Below are positions 9,685-20,009 of a stretch of 64,000 nucleotides of DNA, one piece after another. This stretch comes from Streptomyces ferrugineus (GTDB taxonomy: Bacteria > Actinomycetota > Actinomycetes > Streptomycetales > Streptomycetaceae), in NCBI RefSeq assembly GCF_015160855.1, contig NZ_CP063373.1, positions 9,089,001 through 9,153,000 of the forward strand, read 5' to 3'. Under the pieces are notes generated by a model. The model worked only from the letters and a program-made list of their open reading frames with translations. It did not search any database and had not been told where the DNA came from. A program made the translations under genes and the position numbers. Position 1 is the first letter of the stretch; the number at the start of each line of letters is the position of its first letter.

Positions 9685-9712
9685 TCCTTCTGCGCTGTCT
9701 GACGGCGCGGCC

Positions 9713-10609
9713 CTAGCGGGCAGCGGCCCGTGCCAGTTGCTCCAGCGTCGCCGCGACGGCCGGGACCTGTGCGAGGTCGGGCAGGGTGAGCGCGACGATC
9801 TCCCGGCGGACGGCCGGTTCCAGCGTCAGCACGCGCGCACCCCGTGGCCGTACGGACTCGACGGCGAGCTGGGGCAGGACGGCCACGCCCAGGCCGGCGC
9901 CCACCAGGCCGACGACCGCCGGATAGTCGTCGGTGGCGAAGTCGATGCGGGGAGTGAAGCCGGCGCCCTCGCACACCTCGACCAACTGTCCCCGGCAGCG
10001 CGGGCACCCGGCGATCCACGGCTCGGCCGCGAGCTCCCCGATGGCGACGGACCCCGCGCGCGCGAGCCGGTGCCGTTCCGGTACGAGGCCGACGAGACGG
10101 TCCGTCAGCAGGGGACGGACGACGAGGTCGTCCCACTCCCCCTCCTGGGCCGCGCCCTCGTACCGGAAGGCGAGCGCCACGTCGCAGTCGCCCTCGCGCA
10201 GCAGTTCGACGGACTTCGGCGGCTCGGCCTCCTCCAGGGAGACACGGGTGCCGGGGTGCGCGGCGCGCAGGGCGGCGAGGGCGGTCGGGACGAGGGTGGA
10301 GCTGCCGCTGGGGAAGGAGACGAGGCGTACCCGTCCGGCGCGCAGGCCGGCGATGGCGGCGACCTCCTCCTCGGCGGCGGTGAGCCCGGCCAGGATCCCG
10401 GCGGCGTGCCGCACCAGGGCCTCGCCGGCCTGGGTCAGCCGCATCTCACGCCCGCTGCGGACCAGCAGGGGTGTGCCGACGGACGCCTCCAGGGCCTTCA
10501 TCTGCTGGCTCACGGCGGGCTGGGTGCAGCCCAGCTCGCGCCCCGCCGCGGAGAAGGAACCGGTGGCGGCGACGGCGCGCAGCACGCGGAGATGACGGGC
10601 CTCGATCAC
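9713..10609 (-). CDS. LysR family transcriptional regulator
   Basis: 298 aa from a GTG at 10609 directly before the conserved IEARHLRVLRAVAATGSFSA; an ATG at 10654 would add 15 residues not typical of the family. The winged helix-turn-helix fills about residues 1-60 (AAGRELGCTQPAVSQQMKAL) and the effector-binding domain the rest. That domain contains GCPRCRG with two closely spaced Cys. It is divergent from the MOSC gene, the usual target arrangement for LysR regulators. The effector is unknown. Confidence 0.88.
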   Translation of the reverse strand: MIEARHLRVLRAVAATGSFSAAGRELGCTQPAVSQQMKALEASVGTPLLVRSGREMRLTQAGEALVRHAAGILAGLTAAEEEVAAIAGLRAGRVRLVSFPSGSSTLVPTALAALRAAHPGTRVSLEEAEPPKSVELLREGDCDVALAFRYEGAAQEGEWDDLVVRPLLTDRLVGLVPERHRLARAGSVAIGELAAEPWIAGCPRCRGQLVEVCEGAGFTPRIDFATDDYPAVVGLVGAGLGVAVLPQLAVESVRPRGARVLTLEPAVRREIVALTLPDLAQVPAVAATLEQLARAAAR

Positions 10610-10689
10610 AGGTAGAGCATAAGCGAGCCTTGGGTATGCCGCGGGATAATGCATGGACGCTTTGACTGCTGGTCGCCTACCGTGCCGTC

Positions 10690-11358
10690 ATGAAGCTTCT
10701 GTCTGTGAACCTGGGCCGCCGTAAGCATGTGCCGTACACGGACCACCCGGAGGGCGTGACCGGCATCGACAAGCAGCCGGTGGAGGGGCCGGTGCGGCTG
10801 GCGGCGCCCGGGCCCAAGGGGACCGGTGGGAGCGGTGTGGCCGGGGACGAGGTGTGCAGCCTGCGCCATCACGGCGGGGACGACCAGGCCGTGTACGCGG
10901 TGGCGCGCGAGGACCTCGACGACTGGGAGCGCGAGCTGGGGCGCCCGCTGGCGAACGGCGGCTTCGGCGAGAACCTCACGACCTCCGGGCTGGACGTCTC
11001 CGGCGCGCTGATCGGCGAGCGCTGGCGGATCGGGTCGGCGGTGGTGCTGGAGGTGACGTCCGGCCGGATTCCCTGTCTCACCTTCCAGGGCCATGTGGGT
11101 GAGAAGCAGTGGGTGAAGCGGTTCACGGCGAAGGGCGCGCCGGGCGCGTATCTGCGGGTGATCGAGCCGGGCGAGATCAAGGCGGGCGACGCGCTGGAGA
11201 TCATCCACCGGCCGGACCACGACGTCACGGTGGCGCTTCAGTTCCGGGCGGTGACGACGCACCGCAAGCTGCTGCCGCGGCTGCTGGCGGCGGGTGAGGC
11301 ACTGCACCCCGAGTCGCTGGAGGCGGCGCGGAAGTATGTGGCGCAGCACGGAGCCTGA
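10690..11358 (+). CDS. MOSC domain protein (YiiM-like)
   Basis: 222 aa. It starts MKLLSVNLGRR and contains the MOSC core: DEVCSLRHHGGDDQAVYAV, NGGFGENLTT and the conserved-Cys segment SGRIPCLTFQGH. MOSC proteins are molybdenum-cofactor sulfurase C-terminal-like proteins that handle sulfur or oxidised substrates. The C-terminal HPESLEAARKYV resembles the YiiM tail. It is divergent from the LysR gene, which may control it. Confidence 0.85.
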   Translation: MKLLSVNLGRRKHVPYTDHPEGVTGIDKQPVEGPVRLAAPGPKGTGGSGVAGDEVCSLRHHGGDDQAVYAVAREDLDDWERELGRPLANGGFGENLTTSGLDVSGALIGERWRIGSAVVLEVTSGRIPCLTFQGHVGEKQWVKRFTAKGAPGAYLRVIEPGEIKAGDALEIIHRPDHDVTVALQFRAVTTHRKLLPRLLAAGEALHPESLEAARKYVAQHGA

Positions 11359-11506
11359 CGGTACGACAGCTAGAGCTCTTCGGCCGGTCGACCGTACGCC
11401 GCACGGCTCCTAGGGGGAAACCCCGTAAGCGCGGCGGGGGTTGGCTCGGGGTGGGCCGGGGGACGACCCGGATGTTCGGTGGGCGGTGGTCGAGGACGCT
11501 CGAAGC

Positions 11507-13003
11507 ATGTCCCGCGTCAAGCGTGTCCTCATCGTTCTCGGCTCCGTCGTCACCGTCTTCGCGCTGACGGTCGGCGGCCTGTTCGCCTGGCTGTGGACCG
11601 GCGCCGACGTCAGCACGGTCGGCAAGGCGTCGTTCGACAACGCGCTGGCGATACCGCCGCTGGCCGCCTCGACCGTCGACAAGGACGGCACGCGCGTCTT
11701 CGACCTGCGGATGCGCGCGGGTGAGACGGAGTTCAAGGACGGGCTGAGGACTCCGACATGGGGGTTCAACGGCTCCTATCTCGGCCCGACGCTCCGCGCG
11801 GCGCGTGGCGAGAAGGTCCGCGTGCGCATAGCGAACGGGCTCGACGAGGCATCCAGCGTGCACTGGCACGGCATGCACCTGCCCGCGCGGATGGACGGCG
11901 GCCCGCACCAGATGATCGCCGCCGGTGGCACCTGGGCTCCGCACTGGACCGTGGACCAACCGGCCGCGACGCTCTGGTACCACCCGCACCCGCACGGTGC
12001 GACCGAACGGCATGTGCGCAAGGGCCTGGCCGGCATGTTCATCCTCGACGACGAGAAGTCCGGGGAACTGGCCCTGCCGAAGCGGTACGGAGTCGACGAC
12101 CTGCCCGTCATCGTGCAGGACGTGCGCTTCGACGGCGCGAAGCTCGACGGCGGCCGCAGGATGATGCAGAACGTGGGCTTCCTCGGCGACCGGACGATGG
12201 TCAACGGCACACTGCGCCCCTACCGGGAGATCGGCGACGAGCTCATACGGCTGCGGCTGCTCAACGCCTCGACCGCGCGGACGTACTCCTTCGGCTTCCC
12301 GGACGACCGCGCCTTCTCCCTGATAGCCACCGACGGAGGTCTGCTGGAGCGGCCGGAGCCCATGGACCGCGTCCAACTGTCACCGGGTGAGCGCGCCGAG
12401 ATCGTCGTACGGATGCGGGCGGGTGAGCGCGCGATGCTGCGCAGCTTCCCGCAGGACGACTACGGGGACGGCTGGCAGCGGCGGTTCGGCGGGGGCGACG
12501 ACTCCTTCGACGTGCTGGAGCTGCGGGCGGCGGAGGAGCTCCGCCCCTCACCCGCGATACCGGCCGCGCTGGGCGAGCTGGAGACACCGGACGGCTCGGA
12601 CGCGGTGCGTGGGCGGCACTTCGACCTGAAACGGTCCGGTATCAACGGGCGCGCGATGGACATGGGCCGCGTCGACGAGACGGTCACGCGGGGGACGACG
12701 GAGGTGTGGACGGTCCGCAACGGCAACGGCATGCCGCACAACTTCCATGTGCACGACGTGCAGTTCCGAGTGCTGGAGGTGAACGGCGAGGCGCCGCCGG
12801 CCGCGCTGCGCGGTCCGAAGGACACGGTGTTCGTGCCGCACGGGACGACCATGAGGCTGGCGCTGCGCTTCACCGGGCCCGCGGACCCGGAGACGCCGTA
12901 CATGTACCACTGCCATCTGCTGTACCACGAGGACGAAGGGATGATGGGTCAGTTCGTGGTGGTCGACAAGGGACAGCGGGCGTCGGGGCACCGGCACGGC
13001 TGA
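11507..13003 (+). CDS. Membrane-anchored multicopper oxidase
   Basis: 498 aa from the ATG at 11507 (MSRVKRVLIV); the frame upstream is not protein-like. One N-terminal membrane segment (about residues 6-28) exports or anchors it. All four copper motifs are present: HWHGMH, WYHPHPHG, HNFHVHD and HCHLLYHEDEGMM, giving type 1, 2 and 3 copper sites. Substrate oxidation is coupled to reduction of oxygen to water. It resembles CueO-type cuprous oxidases or laccases, so copper tolerance or phenol oxidation is possible. No copper regulator or chaperone gene is adjacent. Confidence 0.92.
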   Translation: MSRVKRVLIVLGSVVTVFALTVGGLFAWLWTGADVSTVGKASFDNALAIPPLAASTVDKDGTRVFDLRMRAGETEFKDGLRTPTWGFNGSYLGPTLRAARGEKVRVRIANGLDEASSVHWHGMHLPARMDGGPHQMIAAGGTWAPHWTVDQPAATLWYHPHPHGATERHVRKGLAGMFILDDEKSGELALPKRYGVDDLPVIVQDVRFDGAKLDGGRRMMQNVGFLGDRTMVNGTLRPYREIGDELIRLRLLNASTARTYSFGFPDDRAFSLIATDGGLLERPEPMDRVQLSPGERAEIVVRMRAGERAMLRSFPQDDYGDGWQRRFGGGDDSFDVLELRAAEELRPSPAIPAALGELETPDGSDAVRGRHFDLKRSGINGRAMDMGRVDETVTRGTTEVWTVRNGNGMPHNFHVHDVQFRVLEVNGEAPPAALRGPKDTVFVPHGTTMRLALRFTGPADPETPYMYHCHLLYHEDEGMMGQFVVVDKGQRASGHRHG

Positions 13004-13046
13004 GCGGGGAGCGGAAGCGTCCGGTCCGGGTCACTAATCTTGCGCC

Positions 13047-13820
13047 ATGACAACGGCATTGATTACGGGATCGACCGCGGGTATCGGCGCCGCGTTCGCG
13101 CGGCGGCTGGCCGCTGACGGACACGACCTCGTCCTGGTGGCCCGGGACACCAAGCGGCTGCGCGAGCAGGCGACCGAGTTGCACGACCGGCACGGCATCG
13201 AGGCCGAGGTGCTGACCGCCGACCTTGCGCAGGACAGCGGCATCGAGTCGGTCGCCGCCCGCCTCGGCGACCGCAGGAACCCCGTCGACCTGCTGATCAA
13301 CAACGCCGGCTTCGGCAACAAGGGCCGCTATCTCGACGTCTCCATGGCCGACGAGCTGAAGATGCTCAAGGTGCACTGCGAGGCGGTGCTGCGCCTGACG
13401 TCGGCGGCTGCGGAGGCGATGCGGGAGCGGGGGCGCGGGGGTGTCGTCAATGTGGCGTCGGTCGCGGCCTTCGTGCCGCGCGGGACGTACGGCGCGTCCA
13501 AGGCGTGGGTCGTGCAGTTCACGCAGGGGGCGGCGCGGGACCTGGCCGGGAGCGGGGTGCGGTTGATGGCGCTGTGCCCGGGGTTCGTGCGGACCGAGTT
13601 CCATGAGCGGGCCGGGATGGGGACGGACAACATTCCCGGGTGGATGTGGCTGGACGCGGACAAGCTGGTGGCGGCGGCGCTAGCGGATCTGGCGCGGGGG
13701 AAGGCGGTGTCGATTCCGGACCCCCGGTACAAGGTGCTCCTGGGGGCGGCGAAGCTGGTGCCTCGGGGGATGCTCGGTGGGATCAGTTCGAGGACGGGGC
13801 GGAAGTACGGGCCGCAGTGA
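13047..13820 (+). CDS. Short-chain dehydrogenase/reductase
   Basis: 257 aa. NAD(P) motif TGSTAGIGAAFA (residues 7-18), NNAG, catalytic Ser in VASVAAF and the Y-x3-K motif YGASK. It is the classical SDR type most like YqjQ/DltE oxidoreductases. The substrate is unknown. It stands between the multicopper oxidase and the SnoaL-like gene in the same direction. Confidence 0.88.
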   Translation: MTTALITGSTAGIGAAFARRLAADGHDLVLVARDTKRLREQATELHDRHGIEAEVLTADLAQDSGIESVAARLGDRRNPVDLLINNAGFGNKGRYLDVSMADELKMLKVHCEAVLRLTSAAAEAMRERGRGGVVNVASVAAFVPRGTYGASKAWVVQFTQGAARDLAGSGVRLMALCPGFVRTEFHERAGMGTDNIPGWMWLDADKLVAAALADLARGKAVSIPDPRYKVLLGAAKLVPRGMLGGISSRTGRKYGPQ

Positions 13821-13902
13821 GCCGAGCGGAGGAACAAGCAGCCGAAACGCCATAAAATCTTGCATGTCGGTCGTACCGGACTCGGGCGTCGGGAGGTGCC
13901 CC

Positions 13903-14610
13903 ATGACCTTCGTGCAGCTCATCGATTGCAGGACCAGCCGTTTCGACGAGATGAACCGGCTGATGGACAGGTGGGTCGAGCAGACCAAGGGGAAGCGGAC
14001 GGCGACGCACGACATCATCGGGAGCGACCGGTCCGACGCGTCGCACTTCATCGAGATCGTGGAGTTCCCGTCGTACGAGGAGGCGATGCGCAATTCCCAT
14101 CTCCCGGAGACCGACCGGATCTTCCAGGAGATGGTCGCGCTCTGCGACGAGACGCCGACCTTCACGGATCTGGACGTGGTGCGGGACGAGCAGCTGTACG
14201 ACGCCTCCGCGCGCAGGTTCTTCGAGACGCTGGGCGGCAAGGGCGAGCTGCCGCCGCTCAACGATCTGCTCGTGGAGGACTACCACGACCACGATCCGTC
14301 CAACCCGCAGGACGCCATCGGCATGGACGCGATCAGGCGCGAGCTCGAGATGTGGCGGAGCGCTTTCGACTTCTCGTTCACGATCGAGGACCAGGTGGCC
14401 CAGGGTGACCGGGTGTGCACCCGGTGGACGTGGAACGGGACGCACAAGGGCGACTTCCTCGGGATCGCCGCCACCGGCAAGAAGGTCTCCATGACCGGGA
14501 CGACCGTCCAGCGGTTCAGTGCGGAGGGGAAGATCGTCGAGGGATGGTGGCAGTACGACCGGCTCGGGCTGATGGCCCAACTCGGGGCTCTGGAGGGGCT
14601 GGAGCGGTAG
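13903..14610 (+). CDS. SnoaL/NTF2-fold protein with N-terminal dimeric-barrel-like domain
   Basis: 235 aa from the ATG at 13903 (MTFVQLIDCR), chosen because GGGAGG stands 8 bases upstream; in-frame starts at 13777 and 13864 lack this. About residues 1-95 resemble the small alpha/beta barrel of antibiotic-biosynthesis monooxygenases (HFIEIVEFPSYEEAMRNS). About 105-235 is a SnoaL-like ester cyclase domain (YHDHDPSNPQDAIGMDAIRR, WTWNGTHKGDFLGIAATGK). The function is not known. It ends at a shared terminator with groEL1. Confidence 0.75.
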   Translation: MTFVQLIDCRTSRFDEMNRLMDRWVEQTKGKRTATHDIIGSDRSDASHFIEIVEFPSYEEAMRNSHLPETDRIFQEMVALCDETPTFTDLDVVRDEQLYDASARRFFETLGGKGELPPLNDLLVEDYHDHDPSNPQDAIGMDAIRRELEMWRSAFDFSFTIEDQVAQGDRVCTRWTWNGTHKGDFLGIAATGKKVSMTGTTVQRFSAEGKIVEGWWQYDRLGLMAQLGALEGLER

Positions 14611-14625
14611 CCGACGGCAACGGCG

Positions 14626-14656
14626 GAGGCCCGGCACCCCAAGGGTGCCGGGCCTC
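14626..14656. terminator. Bidirectional terminator between the SnoaL gene and groEL1
   Basis: GAGGCCCGGCACCC and GGGTGCCGGGCCTC form a 14-bp perfect stem with a three-base loop, between two converging stop codons (14610 and 14678). Confidence 0.85.
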
Positions 14657-14677
14657 AGTGCTGACGTGTGTCAGTCG

Positions 14678-16426
<1,749 letters not shown>

Positions 16427-16735
16427 TTACTTCTCGATGATCGCGAGCACGTCGCGAGCCGAGAGGACGAGGTACTCCTCGCCGTTGTACTTCACCTCGG
16501 TGCCGCCGTACTTGCTGTACAGCACGATGTCGCCGGTCTTGACGTCGAGCGGCAGGCGCTCGCCGTTCTCGAAGCGGCCCGGGCCCACGGCCAGGACGAC
16601 GCCCTCCTGGGGCTTCTCCTTGGCAGTGTCCGGGATGACCAGGCCAGAGGCCGTGGTCTGCTCGGCGTCCAGCGGCTGGACCACGATGCGGTCCTCGAGC
16701 GGCTTGATGGCAACCTTGGAGCTGGCGGTCGTCAC
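16427..16735 (-). CDS. groES: Co-chaperonin GroES
   Basis: 102 aa. [20 protein letters not shown] and the mobile-loop region [14 protein letters not shown] are diagnostic, with the conserved end [14 protein letters not shown]. It forms the heptameric lid of GroEL. It is first in the groES-groEL1 operon, about 120 bp ahead of groEL1. Confidence 0.97.
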   Translation of the reverse strand: MTTASSKVAIKPLEDRIVVQPLDAEQTTASGLVIPDTAKEKPQEGVVLAVGPGRFENGERLPLDVKTGDIVLYSKYGGTEVKYNGEEYLVLSARDVLAIIEK

Positions 16736-16834
16736 GATCCGACCTCCCCCTTCGGAGATCTCACGGGGTTAACTGTCTGAGGTGGCGACCAGGTCGATCC
16801 GTCGTCGCGGGTGCCGGACCTGCCCGTCGCGTAG

Positions 16835-16861
16835 TTGGCACTCTCCAGGGGGGAGTGCCAA
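16835..16861. promoter_or_regulatory. CIRCE operator, downstream copy (HrcA site)
   Basis: TTGGCACTC, nine bases, GAGTGCCAA: a perfect inverted repeat differing from the CIRCE consensus (TTAGCACTC-N9-GAGTGCTAA) by a symmetrical A/G and T/C change. It lies near the expected transcription start of groES. Confidence 0.9.
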
Positions 16862-16868
16862 AGCCGAG

Positions 16869-16896
16869 ACTATGACCGTGATTAGCACTCGGTCAA
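16869..16896 (-). promoter_or_regulatory. groES-groEL1 promoter
   Basis: On the minus strand TTGACC (16891-16896) and CATAGT (16869-16874) are 16 bases apart, a vegetative-type -35/-10 pair. The upstream CIRCE overlaps the -35 and the downstream CIRCE covers the start region, so HrcA would block it. Confidence 0.65.
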
Positions 16897-16908
16897 GCGG
16901 ACTGCTAA
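16882..16908. promoter_or_regulatory. CIRCE operator, upstream copy (HrcA site)
   Basis: TTAGCACTC, nine bases, GACTGCTAA: the CIRCE consensus with a single mismatch. The two copies are 47 bp apart, start to start. Confidence 0.85.
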
Positions 16909-16935
16909 TTCACTGCGCTGACCGAGCCGCTCCCG

Positions 16936-17751
16936 CTACACGTAGTCCTCCAGCCGGCCCACCGTCAGCCCTCTCGCCTGGATCTCCCGCAGCAGCCTCG
17001 TCGTCCGCTCCCGCAGGCTCAGCCCGGTCGGCTCGCTCGACGGGACGGAGACGATGTCGCCGGCGCGCAGTCGGCGGGGGCCCTTCGCGTACGTCAGTTC
17101 GCCGTCGCCCTCCATCGCCGCCCGCCACAGCACGACCGCCGTCACGCCGCAGTGGGCCGCGGCGCGGAGCGTGGTGGTGTCGTACGTGCCGTAGGGCGGG
17201 CGGAAGAGGCGGGGACGGACGCCGAAGCGGGCGCGGAGTTTGCTCTGCTGGCCGCAGATCTCGGCGCGCTGGCCGGCGTACGGCAGACCGCGCAGGGCGG
17301 CGTGGTCGAGGGTGTGGTTCTGGATCGAGGCGCCGACCGCGCGCAGCCGCGCGAAGTGGCCGTAGCCCGGGCCGACCACGCTGTCCGTGAGGAACATGCT
17401 GACGGGCAGCCGTAGCTCTCGGACCATGTCGACGAAGCGAGGGTCCTTCTCGGCGCCGTCGTCGTAGGTGAGGAAGATGACCCTGTCGCGGGTGGGGACG
17501 CGGTGCACGACCGGCAGCGGCTCCCCGGTCGAGCGCACCGGCCGGTGGGCGGGCGGGGGCGGCGGTGCGGGCAGCGGGGCGGTCAGGCCCCAGTGGCGGT
17601 ACGGCCGGGGCGAGTGCGCCGCGTTCTTCGCCGAGCGCTCCGTGTGCCCGGCCGGTTCGCCGCGCGGGTCGGCCGGGCCGGCGCACCCGGCGAGCAGGGC
17701 GGACGCCAGGGCCGTGGCGGCCAGCGCCCGCGCCCCGGGCACCGACCTCAC
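16936..17751 (-). CDS. Polysaccharide deacetylase lipoprotein
   Basis: 271 aa. A signal peptide ends in the lipobox LLAGC (Cys23), so it is a predicted lipoprotein, followed by a Pro-rich linker. The NodB domain runs from about residue 85: TYDDGAEKD (metal and catalytic Asp pair), NHTLDH (metal His pair) and RPPYGTYD. It likely removes acetyl groups from a cell-surface glycan. Its start overlaps the stop of the upstream homologue by 4 bp, so the two are translationally coupled. Confidence 0.88.
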   Translation of the reverse strand: MRSVPGARALAATALASALLAGCAGPADPRGEPAGHTERSAKNAAHSPRPYRHWGLTAPLPAPPPPPAHRPVRSTGEPLPVVHRVPTRDRVIFLTYDDGAEKDPRFVDMVRELRLPVSMFLTDSVVGPGYGHFARLRAVGASIQNHTLDHAALRGLPYAGQRAEICGQQSKLRARFGVRPRLFRPPYGTYDTTTLRAAAHCGVTAVVLWRAAMEGDGELTYAKGPRRLRAGDIVSVPSSEPTGLSLRERTTRLLREIQARGLTVGRLEDYV

Positions 17752-18755
17752 AGGTAGTCCTCCAGCCGGGCCACCGCGTACCCCTCGGCCGTCACCTTGT
17801 TCAGGAACCGGCGGATCATGTCGGGCATTGTGCCCTTCCAGTCGTCCCGGCCCCGGAAATGAGTGAGCACGATGTCACCCGGTCGGATCTTCCGGTCCCA
17901 CTCGCGGTAGTCCCAGTGGTCGACGAAGACCTCCTCGTTCCACAGCGGGACGTACTTGATGCCGCAGGACTTCGCGGCGCGCAGGCTGTCCCGGTTGTAG
18001 TTGCCGAAGGGCGGGCGGAAGAGCAGCGGACGCTTGCCGTAACGCTCCTCGATGACCTCCTGCATGCCGCAGATCTCGATCTGCTGGCGGCGGAAGGACA
18101 GGGCCGGGAGGTAGGGGTGGTGCAGGGTGTGGTTGTTCAGGACCACGCCACTGCGCTGCATCCGCCCGAAGTAGCCGTAGTCCTCCTTGATCAGGTAGTT
18201 GCTGAGGAAGGCGGTGTACGGCACTTGCAGGTCGTCCATCATCCGCAGGAACGTCGGGTCCTTCTCGGCGCCGTCGTCGATGGTGAGGAAGACGACGCGC
18301 TGCTTGGTCGGGATGGTCGTGAAGACGGGGGGCAGGCCGAGTTCCTCGTGGCCGGCGACCTCGAAGCCCTTGCGGGTGGTGATCCGCGGCTTCTTGGCCG
18401 GGGGCGGCGGTGGCGTGAGCGGGACACCGTCCAGGCGCCAGCGTCTGGCGGCGGCGATGCGGGCGGCGCGGGCCTCTTGGGCGGACCGGAACTTCCTGGC
18501 CGGTGGTTCCGGGGTGGCGGCAGGGGGCGGTGCCTTGAGGGGGTGACGGCCCGGAGTGGGGCCCTCGGCCGCGCCGCCGGGGCCGGCCACGCCGCCCTGC
18601 GCACAGCCGGAGGCGATGGCCGCGACGGTGAGCACGGCGAGAACGCCGTGGACGCGGGATCGCAGGACCGTCCGGGGGCGACGCGCTGCCGGCCCACGAT
18701 GCCCTGCCGCCGCCCGACTTCCGATGTTTTTGTCATTTTGTACTACTAGTCGCAT
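17748..18755 (-). CDS. Polysaccharide deacetylase, exported
   Basis: 335 aa from the ATG at 18755 (MRLVVQNDKN); the frame stays open far upstream but that part is the antisense of the methyltransferase gene. The first ten codons are unusually AT-rich. A hydrophobic segment ends in IASGC, a likely lipobox. The NodB domain has TIDDGAEKD, NHTLHH and RPPFGNYN. It is closely similar to the downstream gene, so the pair probably arose by duplication. Confidence 0.85.
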   Translation of the reverse strand: MRLVVQNDKNIGSRAAAGHRGPAARRPRTVLRSRVHGVLAVLTVAAIASGCAQGGVAGPGGAAEGPTPGRHPLKAPPPAATPEPPARKFRSAQEARAARIAAARRWRLDGVPLTPPPPPAKKPRITTRKGFEVAGHEELGLPPVFTTIPTKQRVVFLTIDDGAEKDPTFLRMMDDLQVPYTAFLSNYLIKEDYGYFGRMQRSGVVLNNHTLHHPYLPALSFRRQQIEICGMQEVIEERYGKRPLLFRPPFGNYNRDSLRAAKSCGIKYVPLWNEEVFVDHWDYREWDRKIRPGDIVLTHFRGRDDWKGTMPDMIRRFLNKVTAEGYAVARLEDYL

Positions 18756-18845
18756 GGAGCCGGATCTTGGCAGGCCGCCGCCCCGAAGCCGGTCCGACAC
18801 CGCCGCAGGAGGCGGACCATCCACCGACTGGCCGACAATGACCCG

Positions 18846-20009
18846 GTGAACGACCACCTCGCCCCCCTCCTCACCCCCGAGGGCCGCGCCCTCCTCGACG
18901 CCGTCCGGGACACCGACCCCGCCGACGAGTTGGCCGTCGCCACCAGGCTGCGCCGCGAGCACCCCGCCGAGCTGGTGTCGGCGGCGCTCGGGCAGGCGCG
19001 GCTGCGGCAGCGGGCGGTGGCGAAGTTCGGGGCGGCGGACGCGGGGCGGATGTTCTTCACGCCGAACGGGGTCGAGCAGTCCACGCGGGCGAGTGTCGCG
19101 GCGTACCGGGCGGAGCGCCTGAGGGATCTCGGCGTCACCTCCGTCGCCGACCTGTGCTGCGGGATCGGGGGCGACGCGATCGCGTTGGCGCGGGCCGGGA
19201 TCCGGGTGCTGGCGGTGGACCGGGATCCGGTGACGGCGGCGGTGGCGCGGGCGAACATGGCCGGCCTCGGGCTCGCCGGGCTCGTCGAGGTGCGGGAGGC
19301 GGACGTCACCGAGGTGGACACCGCCGGCTATGACGCCGTGTTCGTCGACCCCGCCCGGCGGGGAGGCCGCGGCAGGATCTTCGATCCCGAGGCGTACTCG
19401 CCGCCGCTGTCGTGGGCCGTGGAGGCCGCCCGCAGGGCGCCGCGTGCCGCGCTGAAGATCGCGCCCGGGATCCCCCACGAGATGGTCCCGGACGACGCCG
19501 AGGCCGAGTGGATCTCGGACGGCGGGGACGTGAAGGAGGCGGTGCTGTGGTTCGGCACCGACCCCGGCGCGGTGCGGGCCACCCTGCTGCCGGGCCCGCG
19601 CTCGCTGCTCTCCCGCGGTCTTCCCGACCCGCGAGTCCGGCCCGTCGGACGGTACTTGTACGAGCCCGACGGCGCCGTCATCCGCGCCCATCTGGTCGCC
19701 GAGGTCGCCGACCGGCTCGACGGCGGGCTGATCGACGCGACCATCGCGTACGTCACGGCGGACGAGCTGCGGCCGACGCGGTACGCGACGGCGTACGAGA
19801 TCACCGATCAGCTCCCCTTCAACGTCAAGAAGTTGAAGGCGCTGCTGCGGGAGCGGGAGGTGGGTGTGCTCACCGTCAAGAAGCGGGGCTCCGCCGTCGA
19901 GCCGGAGGAGCTGCGCCGGAAGGTCAAGCCGCGGGGGCCGGGCTCGGCGACGGTGTTCCTGACCCGGGTGGCGGGGGCACCGACGATGCTGGTCGGCCGC
20001 CCCGCCTAG
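18846..20009 (+). CDS. SAM-dependent methyltransferase with THUMP-like C-terminal domain
   Basis: 387 aa from a GTG. SAM motif I is VADLCCGIGGDAIALA and motif IV is FVDPARRGGRGRIFDP. The C-terminal part (KKLKALLREREVGVLTVKKRG) matches the THUMP-like domain of this actinobacterial family. An RNA or tRNA substrate is plausible by family but not shown. It is divergent from the deacetylases and converges on the sigma gene, overlapping its end by 4 bp. Confidence 0.85.
   Translation: MNDHLAPLLTPEGRALLDAVRDTDPADELAVATRLRREHPAELVSAALGQARLRQRAVAKFGAADAGRMFFTPNGVEQSTRASVAAYRAERLRDLGVTSVADLCCGIGGDAIALARAGIRVLAVDRDPVTAAVARANMAGLGLAGLVEVREADVTEVDTAGYDAVFVDPARRGGRGRIFDPEAYSPPLSWAVEAARRAPRAALKIAPGIPHEMVPDDAEAEWISDGGDVKEAVLWFGTDPGAVRATLLPGPRSLLSRGLPDPRVRPVGRYLYEPDGAVIRAHLVAEVADRLDGGLIDATIAYVTADELRPTRYATAYEITDQLPFNVKKLKALLREREVGVLTVKKRGSAVEPEELRRKVKPRGPGSATVFLTRVAGAPTMLVGRPA

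Noticed and set aside
8312..10615. 767-aa plus-strand open frame over bldM and whiD
   Set aside because: Out-of-frame shadow of bldM, whiD and the LysR gene.
13047..13820. SDR as the missing keto-reductase (CmrA-like) of the Pks13-like pathway
   Set aside because: It is an SDR of the right general type but lies 43 kb away beside unrelated genes; there is no evidence for a link.
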